Source: Ruegeria lacuscaerulensis (GTDB taxonomy: Bacteria; Pseudomonadota; Alphaproteobacteria; Rhodobacterales; Rhodobacteraceae). Taken from it: a stretch of DNA of 64,000 nt. The translations under genes and the position numbers were made by a program. Below the pieces are notes generated by a model, which had not been told where the DNA came from, ran no database searches, and saw only the letters and a program-made list of their open reading frames with translations. The stretch is taken from assembly GCF_013031245.1 (NCBI RefSeq), contig NZ_WPZL01000001.1:1-64000 (forward strand), written 5' to 3'. Positions 56,712 through 64,000 of this stretch are shown piece after piece (positions within the stretch are counted from its first letter, which is position 1; the number at the start of each line of letters is the position of its first letter).

Positions 56712-57230
56712 ATGAAACGCTTTGCCTTGACCTTCGCTGCAGCCCTGACCCTTGCCGTTCCGGCGGTTGCCGGCGATCAGTACGTGGACGGCACCGGTTA
56801 TGCCGTCTCGGGCTATGACGTTGTTGCCTATCGCGGCCTGGATCAGGTTCCGGTTGGTACGACACAGCCCGAGGGTGTGCGCGGACGTTCGGACATCACT
56901 GCTGAATACAACGGCGCGACCTGGGCCTTTTCAACCGAAGAGAACCGCGACAAGTTTCTTGAAAACCCTGCCTTTTATGCACCGCAATATGATGGACACT
57001 GCGCTTATGGTGTGTCGCGCGGGGGCAAAGTTCCGGCCAACCCGAACCTCTGGCGGATCGTCGATGACAAACTATACCTGAACATCACCGACGTAGTGGT
57101 TGGGTTCTGGGAAGAAGACGTTCCGGGCAACATCGATCTGGCCGAAGGCAACTGGCCGGGGATCGAGCCCGATGGTGCGTCCTCCAGCGTCATCCCGAAA
57201 TTTACTTCAGAAGGCCCGATCGCGAACTAA
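56712..57230 (+). CDS. YHS domain-containing secreted protein
   Basis: A 172-residue exported protein with signal peptide (1-20, ending AVAG). The YHS-like core is YAVSGYDVVAYRGLDQVPV (about 28-46), AEYNGATWAFSTEENRDKF near 67 and the Cys-containing YDGHCAYGVSRGGK near 94. Family members may bind metals or be sensors, but no role is known. A perfect terminator follows. Confidence 0.9.
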   Translation: MKRFALTFAAALTLAVPAVAGDQYVDGTGYAVSGYDVVAYRGLDQVPVGTTQPEGVRGRSDITAEYNGATWAFSTEENRDKFLENPAFYAPQYDGHCAYGVSRGGKVPANPNLWRIVDDKLYLNITDVVVGFWEEDVPGNIDLAEGNWPGIEPDGASSSVIPKFTSEGPIAN

Positions 57231-57247
57231 GTGGCTGCTTAAGATCC

Positions 57248-57277
57248 AAAAGCCCGGTTCTCTCAGACCGGGCTTTT
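57248..57277. terminator. Bidirectional terminator after the YHS gene
   Basis: A perfect 11-bp inverted repeat, AAAAGCCCGGT, TCTCTCAG, ACCGGGCTTTT, between the convergent YHS and J-domain genes. The A and T ends allow termination in both directions. Confidence 0.92.
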
Positions 57278-57290
57278 CCATTCTACCAGC

Positions 57291-57959
57291 TCAACTCGCC
57301 AGCCAGAACTCATCGCGCATCTGTTGGTCTGCGTCGAATTTGATGCGGACGCTTTTGGCACCGGGAAATTTGCGCGCAGTAATTGTATCGGGGACTAAGA
57401 CCTCACCGGCACCGGCGTTCTTGGATTGGAAACTCAGCACTTCGGTTTCCAGTCGCCGGGCCGAAGCCAGGAATGAAGTTGGAAGCGCGACCCGATTGGA
57501 GCCCTCGCTTACAGGAGTAGAGACAAAATAGGTCAGGTGGCGGCCGTAAAAACCAACGGCATCCGGGACGTGATCCGCGTCTGTCAGGCACTGAGTCTCC
57601 GAGGCAGAGCTGCCGCCTTCAGGATCGTGCGGCAGGGCCGTATTCAACAATACTCGACAAGCGTCAATATCCGAGCTTTCCAAATCAATTACACGCTTGC
57701 GCAGCTTTGGCCGCCGGGGCTTGCCCGAAGCCTGGCCTTTGGTGGTTAGCCCTTCCTGACGCAAGAAATCATAAGCTTCTTTGGCCCGTGCAAAGCTTGT
57801 GCAATCACCATTTGTATGATCGGGGTGCGCATGAAAAGCGACGTAGCGCCAGGCGTCTCTGATATCATCTGACCCGGCGCTCTGATCCAGGCCAAGGGCT
57901 GCCAACGCATCAACGCGTGCCTTAATTTTTTCGACAGGCTCCATACCCAAATTACTCAT
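57291..57959 (-). CDS. J-domain (DnaJ-like) protein
   Basis: A 222-residue protein with an N-terminal J domain (about 12-70) containing the HPD motif in AFHAHPDHTNGDCTSFARAK, which stimulates Hsp70 ATPase. There is no Gly/Phe region or zinc finger, so it is a type III co-chaperone. The C-terminal region (about 110-222) is unrecognised and beta-rich. Targeting to a specific DnaK client is possible but unknown. It is divergent from nothing close and ends at the YHS terminator. Confidence 0.85.
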   Translation of the reverse strand: MSNLGMEPVEKIKARVDALAALGLDQSAGSDDIRDAWRYVAFHAHPDHTNGDCTSFARAKEAYDFLRQEGLTTKGQASGKPRRPKLRKRVIDLESSDIDACRVLLNTALPHDPEGGSSASETQCLTDADHVPDAVGFYGRHLTYFVSTPVSEGSNRVALPTSFLASARRLETEVLSFQSKNAGAGEVLVPDTITARKFPGAKSVRIKFDADQQMRDEFWLAS

Positions 57960-58095
57960 TAAACAAACAACACAACTTCAGTTTGAATAGGCTCACGATT
58001 TTGTCAAATCGGCCGAGGATTTTATTGAAATATGTCGAACAGTTGAGTGGATAATTGGCGATTGTTGATGGCAGATTTGAGGCTGAAAATCACAA

Positions 58096-58129
58096 AAAAG
58101 CCCAGAACCCGATGAGGCTCTGGGCTTTT
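58096..58129. terminator. Terminator after metF
   Basis: A perfect 11-bp stem, AAAAGCCCAGA/TCTGGGCTTTT, with a 12-base loop, 18 bp after the leftward metF stop; A-rich flanks supply T tracts on the leftward strand. Confidence 0.92.
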
Positions 58130-58146
58130 ATTCCATTGACTCTTTG

Positions 58147-59013
58147 TCAGGCGACGTTCTGCAATTCGGTCTTTGGTGTAATGCCCAAAGCAAAACATAC
58201 GTCACGTGTCATTTCTGGTCGGTTAAGCGTGTAAAAATGCAGCTTGTCCACGCCGCCATCGATCAGGTCGGAACACAACTCGGTGCATAGCGCGGTGGCC
58301 AGTAGATCCTCGCGATCATCGCGAACGGCTTTTTCGAAGGCACGTTCGACCCAAACGGGGATTTGTGTGCCGCACCGAAGCGCAAAGTTCCGTGCACCTT
58401 TCCAGTTCTCAATGGGCAGGATTCCAGGGACGATTGGCTTGTCGATCCCGGCCTTGGCGCAGGCATCGCGGAAACGGAAAAACGTCTCGGCCTCGAAAAA
58501 GAACTGGGTCAGGGCTTCGTCCGCACCGGCATCCAGCTTGGCCTTCAGCCAGTCAATATCGGCGGCGAAGTCTTGCGCCTCAGGGTGTTTGTCGGGGTAA
58601 GCCCCGACGCGAATGCTGAACATCTCTGTCTCGGCCAGCGCTTCAATCAACTCGATCGAGCTTGAGAAGCCGTCGGGGTGCGGAACAAACTGATCCTGGC
58701 CCTTTGGCGGGTCGCCACGCAGCGCGACAATGTCCTGAACGCCAGCACGAGCAAAGGTGTCGGCGATTTCAAGTGTCTCCTGGCGCGAGGCGTCGACGCA
58801 GGTCAGATGCGCGGCAACCGACAAACCCGAGGATTTGTGCAAGGTGGCTACTGCATCCCGTGTCAGCTCGCGCGTGGTACCGCCAGCGCCATAGGTGACG
58901 GAAACAAAACGGGGCTCAAGCGGTGCCAGTGTCTGAACCGTATCCCACAGGCGGAATGAGGCTTCGAGCGTTTTCGGCGGGAAAAACTCAAACGAAATTT
59001 CTGGTTTCTTCAT
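58147..59013 (-). CDS. metF: Methylenetetrahydrofolate reductase
   Basis: A 288-residue FAD enzyme reducing 5,10-methylene- to 5-methyl-tetrahydrofolate for methionine synthesis. The N terminus is ISFEFFPPK, the TIM-barrel core has SVTYGAGGTTRELT near 37 and RGDPPKG near 97, and TQFFFEAETFFRF is near 169. The ATG at 59013 gives the family N terminus; 43 upstream residues are not conserved and would cover the metR operator region. It is divergent from metR, its probable regulator. Confidence 0.97.
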   Translation of the reverse strand: MKKPEISFEFFPPKTLEASFRLWDTVQTLAPLEPRFVSVTYGAGGTTRELTRDAVATLHKSSGLSVAAHLTCVDASRQETLEIADTFARAGVQDIVALRGDPPKGQDQFVPHPDGFSSSIELIEALAETEMFSIRVGAYPDKHPEAQDFAADIDWLKAKLDAGADEALTQFFFEAETFFRFRDACAKAGIDKPIVPGILPIENWKGARNFALRCGTQIPVWVERAFEKAVRDDREDLLATALCTELCSDLIDGGVDKLHFYTLNRPEMTRDVCFALGITPKTELQNVA

Positions 59014-59062
59014 AGCAGCCTCACAGGTCCAACTTGCCCCCCTTGTGCCAGTTTGTGCATTG

Positions 59063-59102
59063 TGAGACAAACTCATATTACTCAAGAACAACATGAGTCT
59101 CA
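59063..59102. promoter_or_regulatory. Candidate MetR operator between metF and metR
   Basis: TGAG-ACAAA-CTCA at 59063-59075 has the symmetry TGAG-N5-CTCA, like the MetR box TGAA-N5-TTCA of enterobacteria. A second element, TGAG-T-CTCA, is at 59094-59102. GCATTGTGAGAC on the left and GTCTCACAACAATGC on the right form a longer imperfect inverted repeat. Its position in the 95-bp divergent gap fits binding by MetR. Confidence 0.5.
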
Positions 59103-59107
59103 CAACA

Positions 59108-60013
59108 ATGCACATCGAATTCCGGCACCTGCGGACAATCAAGGCTATTCACGAATGCGGTGGGCTTGCCCGTGCGGCGGATCAACTGAACATCACGCAA
59201 TCGGCGCTGAGCCATCAGATCAAGGGGCTGGAAGATCAGGCCGGCGTCGAACTGTTTCTGCGCCGGTCCAAACCGATGAAGCTGTCGGCCGCCGGGCTGC
59301 GACTGTTGCGGCTGGCTGAACAGATATTGCCCCAAGTTGAAGCGACGCAACAGGAATTCTCTTCGCTGCGGGACGGGCGCACCGGACGGATGCACATCGC
59401 CATTGAGTGCCACGCCTGTTTCGAATGGCTGTTTCCGGTACTGGAATCCTTCCGGAAGTCCTGGGGCGATGTGGACGTCGATATTCGCCCTGGTCTTGCC
59501 TTTGACGCACTGCCGGCCCTGCAGAAAGAAGAAGTCGATCTGGTCGTTTCGTCCGATCCCGAGGATTTGCCTGGTGTCGAGTTCATCGAGTTGTTCGATT
59601 ATAACGCTGTCTTCGTCGCGGCGTCGTCACACCCTTTGGCCCAGAAAGACTACGTCGAGGCCGAAGATTTCCGGGGTCAGACCCTGATCACCTATCCCGT
59701 CGAGCGTACCCGGCTGGACGTGTTCAGCCAATTGCTTATCCCGGCTCGGGTCGAACCCGCCGCTATCCGGCAGGTTGAACTGACCGCGGTGATCCTTTTG
59801 CTGGTGGCGTCGAACCGGGGAATTTCAGTGCTGCCCGACTGGGTTGTGCGTGAGGTGAAGTACAACTCTGACTACGTCACCCGCCCTCTGACTAAGGACG
59901 GGATCACCCGCAGGCTTTACGCGGCGGTGCGCACCGAAGACCTTGAAAAACCCTATGTGCAAGAGCTGATAGAACTGGCTGGAACCGAGGCGCGCAAACT
60001 GCAGGCGCAATAG
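59108..60013 (+). CDS. metR: LysR-type regulator, MetR-like
   Basis: A 301-residue LysR-type activator. The N-terminal winged helix (LRTIKAIHECGGLARAADQL, about 7-26, then ITQSALSHQIKGLE) is the most conserved part and matches MetR, which uses homocysteine as coinducer; the C-terminal effector domain has GISVLPDWVV near 242. The ATG at 59108 gives the common N terminus MHIEFRHLR; one 15 bp upstream is inside the operator. Divergence from metF supports the name. Control of metF is inferred. Confidence 0.92.
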   Translation: MHIEFRHLRTIKAIHECGGLARAADQLNITQSALSHQIKGLEDQAGVELFLRRSKPMKLSAAGLRLLRLAEQILPQVEATQQEFSSLRDGRTGRMHIAIECHACFEWLFPVLESFRKSWGDVDVDIRPGLAFDALPALQKEEVDLVVSSDPEDLPGVEFIELFDYNAVFVAASSHPLAQKDYVEAEDFRGQTLITYPVERTRLDVFSQLLIPARVEPAAIRQVELTAVILLLVASNRGISVLPDWVVREVKYNSDYVTRPLTKDGITRRLYAAVRTEDLEKPYVQELIELAGTEARKLQAQ

Positions 60014-60109
60014 GTGAAAAATGCGGGTCTGCTATGCGTATCATTCCTCTTGGCAAGGGCGCATTGCACCAGTATACGCGCGGTTTGACCGGACAGGAGC
60101 CTTTGGACA

Positions 60110-60895
60110 ATGGTTGGCAGTGCAAACCTCAACATCATGATCAAAGCCGCGCGCAAAGCGGGGCGTTCATTGGTCAAGGATTTTCGTGAAGTCGAGAACC
60201 TTCAGGTGTCGATGAAGGGTGCGGGGGACTTTGTGTCCAAAGCCGACATTGCCGCCGAGGCGATCCTGAAAGAGGAATTGCTGGGTGCGCGCCCGACTTA
60301 CGGCTGGTTGGCCGAAGAAGGTGGCTCAATTGACGGAGAAGACCCGACCCGCCGTTGGATCGTAGACCCGCTGGACGGCACCACGAACTTCCTGCACGGC
60401 CTGCCGCACTGGGCTGTTTCGATTGCATTGGAGCATAAAGGCAAGATCGTAGCCGGCGTGATCTATGACGCCGCCAAGGACGAAATGTTCTTTGCGGAAA
60501 AAGGCGAGGGCGCATGGATGAACGACACCCGCATCCGTGTCTCAGGTCGTCATCGCATGATCGAGTCGATCTTTTCGACCGGTCTGCCCTTTGGAGGCCG
60601 CTCGGACCTGCCTGCCACGCTGCAGGATCTGGCTCGTCTGATGCCGGTCTGTGCAGGCGTACGTCGTTGGGGCGCGGCAGCTCTGGACATGGCTTATGTG
60701 GCTGCGGGGCGATACGAAGGGTTCTGGGAGCGCCGCCTGAACGCATGGGACATGGCTGCCGGTATCATCATCGTGAAAGAAGCAGGTGGCTTCGTTCAAG
60801 CTCTGAACCCGGAAGGCAGTGTGCTGGATGATGGTGAGGTAATCTGTTCGAATGAGCCGATCTTTGACCAATTCGCCAAGGTTATCCGGGGCTAA
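60110..60895 (+). CDS. suhB: Inositol monophosphatase family protein (SuhB-like)
   Basis: A 261-residue Mg-dependent phosphatase. The metal motif is AEEGG near 68, WIVDPLDGTTNFLHGLPH at about 84-101 is the signature, and the second metal site is WDMAAGIIIVKEAGG near 217. SuhB proteins also take part in rRNA antitermination in E. coli. GGACAGGAG precedes the ATG at rather long spacing. It follows metR by 96 bp but is likely a separate unit ended by a terminator. Confidence 0.95.
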   Translation: MVGSANLNIMIKAARKAGRSLVKDFREVENLQVSMKGAGDFVSKADIAAEAILKEELLGARPTYGWLAEEGGSIDGEDPTRRWIVDPLDGTTNFLHGLPHWAVSIALEHKGKIVAGVIYDAAKDEMFFAEKGEGAWMNDTRIRVSGRHRMIESIFSTGLPFGGRSDLPATLQDLARLMPVCAGVRRWGAAALDMAYVAAGRYEGFWERRLNAWDMAAGIIIVKEAGGFVQALNPEGSVLDDGEVICSNEPIFDQFAKVIRG

Positions 60896-60917
60896 GCCCC
60901 TTGGGTATCAGGTAATC

Positions 60918-60947
60918 AAGCGCGCCCCGTTTGTGGCGCGCTTTTTC
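60918..60947 (+). terminator. Intrinsic terminator of suhB
   Basis: A perfect 9-bp stem AAGCGCGCC/GGCGCGCTT with an 8-base loop, followed by TTTCG, 23 bp after the stop codon. Confidence 0.88.
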
Positions 60948-61026
60948 GTTTCGGCCTGTCGCGCTTGGCTTTGTTGAGAGCGACAGCATGTACCACATCG
61001 TCAGCGAAACCTAAAAACTACATCAA

Positions 61027-61770
61027 CTACTTTCGGGGAACGCGCGGGATGCGGGATTTCGAGAGTTTGTATTTATGCTCTGGATGAGGGGGGTGACCGT
61101 GCGTGTTGCTCCAGTACTCCGGGCCGCCGCGTTTCAGCCAAAGTGGAATGCAAAGGATCAGGCCAACAAAGAACCCGCCCGTATGCGCCCAATAGGCGAC
61201 GCCGCCTTCGTCCGGGTTGCTTGAGAGGCTTCCCAGAAACTGCATGCCCAGCCAGACGCCCAGCATGACAAAAGCTGGGATTGTGAACACGCGGAAATAG
61301 ACTATCAGGATTAGCAGGATGTCCACGCGGGCCTTGGGAAACAGCAGCAGATAGCCACCCATGACCCCGGCTATTGCTCCGGATGCGCCGATTGTTGGCA
61401 CAAGAGAACCGGGAGCGGTGAGGACATGGATCAGGCCCGCTCCGACCCCGGCGACCATGTAGAACAGCAGAAATGGCAGGTGGCCCATTTCATCTTCGAG
61501 GTTGTCGCCAAAGATCCACAGAAACAGCATGTTTCCGGCCAGATGCATCCAGCCACCGTGCAGGAACATCGAAGTCACAAGCGTTTCCAGCGCAAACCCG
61601 TCAGTGATCCGTGCAGGAATGACGGCATAGTCATAATACACCTGATTGATCAGCCGGGCGTTATCCATTGCCCCTACATAGCTGAGGAAAATCAGGATAT
61701 TGGCCGCCATCAGCAGATAGACGACATACGGCGTGCGCCCAGACGGGTTGTGGTCTCGGATCGGAAACAT
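61027..61770 (-). CDS. Rhomboid family intramembrane serine protease
   Basis: A 247-residue six-helix membrane protease. The catalytic Ser 130 lies in GASGAIAG and the His 196 in YWAHTGGF; the L1 loop feature FLHGGWMHLAGNM is near 70. The short C-terminal tail is soluble and basic. Substrate unknown. A 10-bp hairpin occupies the 5' leader only 5 bp before the ATG, and no clear ribosome-binding site is seen. It is on the same strand as putA, 42 bp downstream. Confidence 0.93.
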   Translation of the reverse strand: MFPIRDHNPSGRTPYVVYLLMAANILIFLSYVGAMDNARLINQVYYDYAVIPARITDGFALETLVTSMFLHGGWMHLAGNMLFLWIFGDNLEDEMGHLPFLLFYMVAGVGAGLIHVLTAPGSLVPTIGASGAIAGVMGGYLLLFPKARVDILLILIVYFRVFTIPAFVMLGVWLGMQFLGSLSSNPDEGGVAYWAHTGGFFVGLILCIPLWLKRGGPEYWSNTHGHPPHPEHKYKLSKSRIPRVPRK

Positions 61771-61775
61771 GGGGC

Positions 61776-61803
61776 GACGCTGGGCTTTTCCCGGCCCAGC
61801 GTC
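61776..61803 (-). other. Hairpin immediately upstream of the rhomboid start codon
   Basis: A perfect 10-bp inverted repeat, GACGCTGGGC/GCCCAGCGTC, with an 8-base loop, sits between putA and the rhomboid gene. It is not followed by a T tract in the leftward transcript; instead GCCCC and the ATG come next, so it may occlude initiation or mark the 3' end of putA mRNA. Confidence 0.6.
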
Positions 61804-61812
61804 AAGGCACGC

Positions 61813-64000
61813 TTACGCCGCACCTCCCAACAATGCCGCGTTGCCGCCTGCCGCTGTGGTATCAACGCAAACGTGACGCTCACCCAGAACCCGGGCTTTG
61901 TCCGGCAGTCCGGGGATCAGTGGCAGGATAGGGCCATCGCGGCGGGCCAGGTGTTGTTCGATCTCACGCGCGGTGTCTTCGTCGCCCCACCACAGAATGC
62001 CCGAAATGCCGGTGACGTTTTCCAACCTGTGCAGATCCAATGCTCCCGTCGCCCGAATGGTGGTGCCGCCTAAGGCTTTCACTGCGTCCGCCTGAGCACG
62101 AACAGTTTCTGCCCCCGGTCCCATGCACAGCAAAGGCGCGCGCGGGATTTCACTGAGCCGGTTCGATTCACCCGTTGGGCCGGGCAGAGATTGGGTGTGA
62201 ACCGGTGCGGGTTTGCCCCCAGCTGCGGGCAGGTCGCTCATGGTGCTTTCCCATTGCCCGGTGCTGTCCTTCCGGTCCGGGGCGCAGAACCGGGCCATGT
62301 AGTTCGGTCCGCCCGCCTTGGGGCCTGTGCCTGAAAGACCTTCTCCGCCGAAGGGTTGCGAGCCGACGATGGCGCCGATCTGGTTGCGGTTGACGTAAAT
62401 GTTGCCCGCGTGAACGGCCTCGGTGACGTGTTGCACGCGATCGTCGATACGGGTGTGCAACCCGAAGGTCAGGCCGTATCCGGTTGCGTTGATATCGGCG
62501 ATGACCTGATCAATCTCGGACGCTTTAAACCGGGCAACATGCAGGACCGGGCCGAATATTTCGCGTTCCAGCGCTGCGATGCCGGGGATTTCGATCAAGG
62601 TCGGCGCGATGAAAGTGCCCTCAGGAGGTGTTGCAAGCTCCTTTAGAACCCGCCCGTCGGCGCGGGCTTTGGCAACGTGATCCGCAATGCCTTGTCGCGC
62701 TACTTCGTCAATGACGGGGCCGCAGTCGGTTGAGATTAACCAGGGGGTGCCTACATGCAGGGCCTCCATTGCGCCCAACAGCATGGTCAGCAAATCGTCT
62801 GCGATATCCTCCTGCACATAGAGGCAGCGCAGGGCCGAGCACCGTTGCCCCGCTGATTGAAACGCGCTTTCGATGATCGATTGCACCGCTTGTTCCGGCA
62901 GGGCAGTGCTGTCCACAATCATCGCGTTCAACCCACCTGTTTCTGCGATCAGGGGTGTACCCGGACGCAGGTTGTCGGCTATTGTCGCACGGATTTTCAG
63001 CGCCGTGGCGGTTGATCCGGTAAAGGCCACGCCCGACACGCGCGGATCTGAGGTCAGAGCAGTGCCAACGGGCGGGCCGCCAGGGACCAGCTGTAATGCG
63101 TCGCGCGGTACGCCGGCCTCAAGCAGCAGTTGGATCGCCCGGTGCGCGATCAAAGGGGTTTGCGATGCCGGCTTGGCCAGAACGGCATTTCCTGCAGCCA
63201 GGGCTGCTGAGATTTGACCTGTGAAAATCGCCAGTGGAAAGTTCCACGGGCTGATGCAGGTGAAAGTACCCGCCGGTTTGGCATCGGGAATATTTGCAGC
63301 GTAGTAGCGCAGGAAATCGACCGCCTCGCGCAGTTCGGCTACCGCGTCGGGCAGGGATTTTCCGGCCTCGCGCGACAATAGGGCGAAGAGCTCACCAAAA
63401 TGCGTCTCATACAGATCGGCGGCGGTGTTTAGAATTTGTGACCGCTCTTCCTTAGATGCCTGCCATGGGCATGCAGACGCCAGGGCAAGTTCAACGTCCT
63501 GCGTACTGGCAGGGGCAACTGCACCGGGTCTGTCCTGCGGCTGCGCCGGGTTAATGATTGGCTGATCTTCTTCCGGACGCGCGTCGCCGGACAGAAGCGG
63601 TTGCGCGTACCAGTGATGTGCCCGAAACGCGTCCCGCGCGGCGTCGATCTTGTCGAGTGTCACCGTGTGGTGCAGGTCGAACCCTTTTGAATTTGGCCGT
63701 TCGGGCTGAAACAGCTCGGGACCAGTTGGCAGAGGGCGCGCCGGTTCCAGAATGGTGTTGAATGGGTCAGAGGCGACCTCTTCCGGTGGAACGTTCTCAT
63801 CCACGATCTGGTTTACGAAAGAGGAGTTTGCGCCGTTCTCCAACAGGCGCCGAACAAGATAGGCCAGAAGATCACGATGCGCCCCGACCGGCGCGTATAT
63901 CCGGCAGCGCGTGTTGCTCTGATCCTTGACGAGTTGGTGCAGGGTCTCGCCCATGCCGTGCAGGCGCTGGAATTCGAATGGCTGAGTGTCGGCCATGTGC
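61813..64000 (-). CDS. putA: Bifunctional proline dehydrogenase/P5C dehydrogenase PutA, C-terminal part
   Basis: This is at least 727 residues of PutA, cut by the right window edge (true start outside). The visible left part belongs to the proline dehydrogenase barrel end (APVGAHRDLLAYLVRRLLE, NSSFVNQIVDE). From about residue 140 the aldehyde dehydrogenase domain follows: SPWNFPLAIFTGQ, the catalytic-Glu motif ETGGLNAMIV, the catalytic Cys in GQRCSALRCL and the EIFGPVLHVARF motif. A C-terminal tail of about 130 residues after GGPNYMARF is typical of long PutA forms. It oxidises proline to glutamate. Confidence 0.97.
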   Translation of the reverse strand, partial: HMADTQPFEFQRLHGMGETLHQLVKDQSNTRCRIYAPVGAHRDLLAYLVRRLLENGANSSFVNQIVDENVPPEEVASDPFNTILEPARPLPTGPELFQPERPNSKGFDLHHTVTLDKIDAARDAFRAHHWYAQPLLSGDARPEEDQPIINPAQPQDRPGAVAPASTQDVELALASACPWQASKEERSQILNTAADLYETHFGELFALLSREAGKSLPDAVAELREAVDFLRYYAANIPDAKPAGTFTCISPWNFPLAIFTGQISAALAAGNAVLAKPASQTPLIAHRAIQLLLEAGVPRDALQLVPGGPPVGTALTSDPRVSGVAFTGSTATALKIRATIADNLRPGTPLIAETGGLNAMIVDSTALPEQAVQSIIESAFQSAGQRCSALRCLYVQEDIADDLLTMLLGAMEALHVGTPWLISTDCGPVIDEVARQGIADHVAKARADGRVLKELATPPEGTFIAPTLIEIPGIAALEREIFGPVLHVARFKASEIDQVIADINATGYGLTFGLHTRIDDRVQHVTEAVHAGNIYVNRNQIGAIVGSQPFGGEGLSGTGPKAGGPNYMARFCAPDRKDSTGQWESTMSDLPAAGGKPAPVHTQSLPGPTGESNRLSEIPRAPLLCMGPGAETVRAQADAVKALGGTTIRATGALDLHRLENVTGISGILWWGDEDTAREIEQHLARRDGPILPLIPGLPDKARVLGERHVCVDTTAAGGNAALLGGAA

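Overview
The window is chromosomal DNA of an alphaproteobacterium, most likely a marine Rhodobacteraceae member (Roseobacter group, Ruegeria-like). This rests on the fairly high GC content, the Hsp20-DUF1150 pair, the Sat-CysC fusion, the mce-DUF1467 pair, the Hint-domain protein, the DUF6455 proteins, trifunctional-type PutA and a non-discriminating-type AspRS. Species assignment is inference. I see no rRNA, tRNA, CRISPR array, prophage or insertion sequence.

Layout. 1-8.4 kb: 3' end of groEL, a DMT transporter, a lipase-like hydrolase coupled to an orphan phnM, purE-purK, a YdcH-like protein, then hsp20-DUF1150 behind a likely sigma-32 promoter and followed by two tandem GT10 (fucosyltransferase-like) glycosyltransferases. 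8.4-15 kb: sat-cysC, a membrane redox-type adenylate cyclase with a 2Fe-2S domain, RES-domain protein, trxB divergent from an Lrp/AsnC regulator, and a Hint protein. 15-24 kb: a structured intergenic zone with a 42-residue ORF, the lgt-midA-pgeF operon joined by ATGA overlaps, ubiK, ybjN, proC-csaA-dehydrogenase, tdk, an unknown helix-turn-helix-like protein and a methyltransferase. 24-34 kb: KAS III divergent from a marR-MFP-RND efflux operon, a VOC protein, a 24-residue lipoprotein and carB. 34-42 kb: pabB-pabC-CPBP protease, aspS, a response regulator with a degenerate Hpt-like tail and a small membrane ORF, mce-DUF1467, EI24-nitroreductase and a DUF167 protein.

42-46 kb is the least explained part: a periplasmic M48 lipoprotein overlaps a short IMPACT/YigZ-type gene, then come three tandem small four-cysteine proteins (DUF6455-like), a convergent two-cluster CDGSH iron-sulfur protein, a 15-bp direct repeat found twice before a small lipoprotein gene, dgkA, and a secreted Tyr/Lys/His repeat protein. 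46-64 kb: rimO, an AsmA-like protein, a capsule-type operon (kpsT-kpsE-kdsA-phosphomannomutase, no permease visible), a UDG-family protein with SseB, yghU-type GST, a YHS protein, a J-domain protein, metF divergent from metR, suhB, a rhomboid protease and the C-terminal part of putA running off the right end.

Most of the window is housekeeping metabolism: purine, pyrimidine, folate, proline, methionine one-carbon, sulfate activation and envelope biogenesis. Links that follow from gene order are sulfate activation (Sat-CysC), thioredoxin reduction (TrxB), MetF with its likely regulator MetR, and a surface polysaccharide theme (GT10 pair, KdsA, phosphomannomutase, KpsE/T). Most start codons were set by ribosome-binding sites, overlaps with neighbours and expected family N termini.
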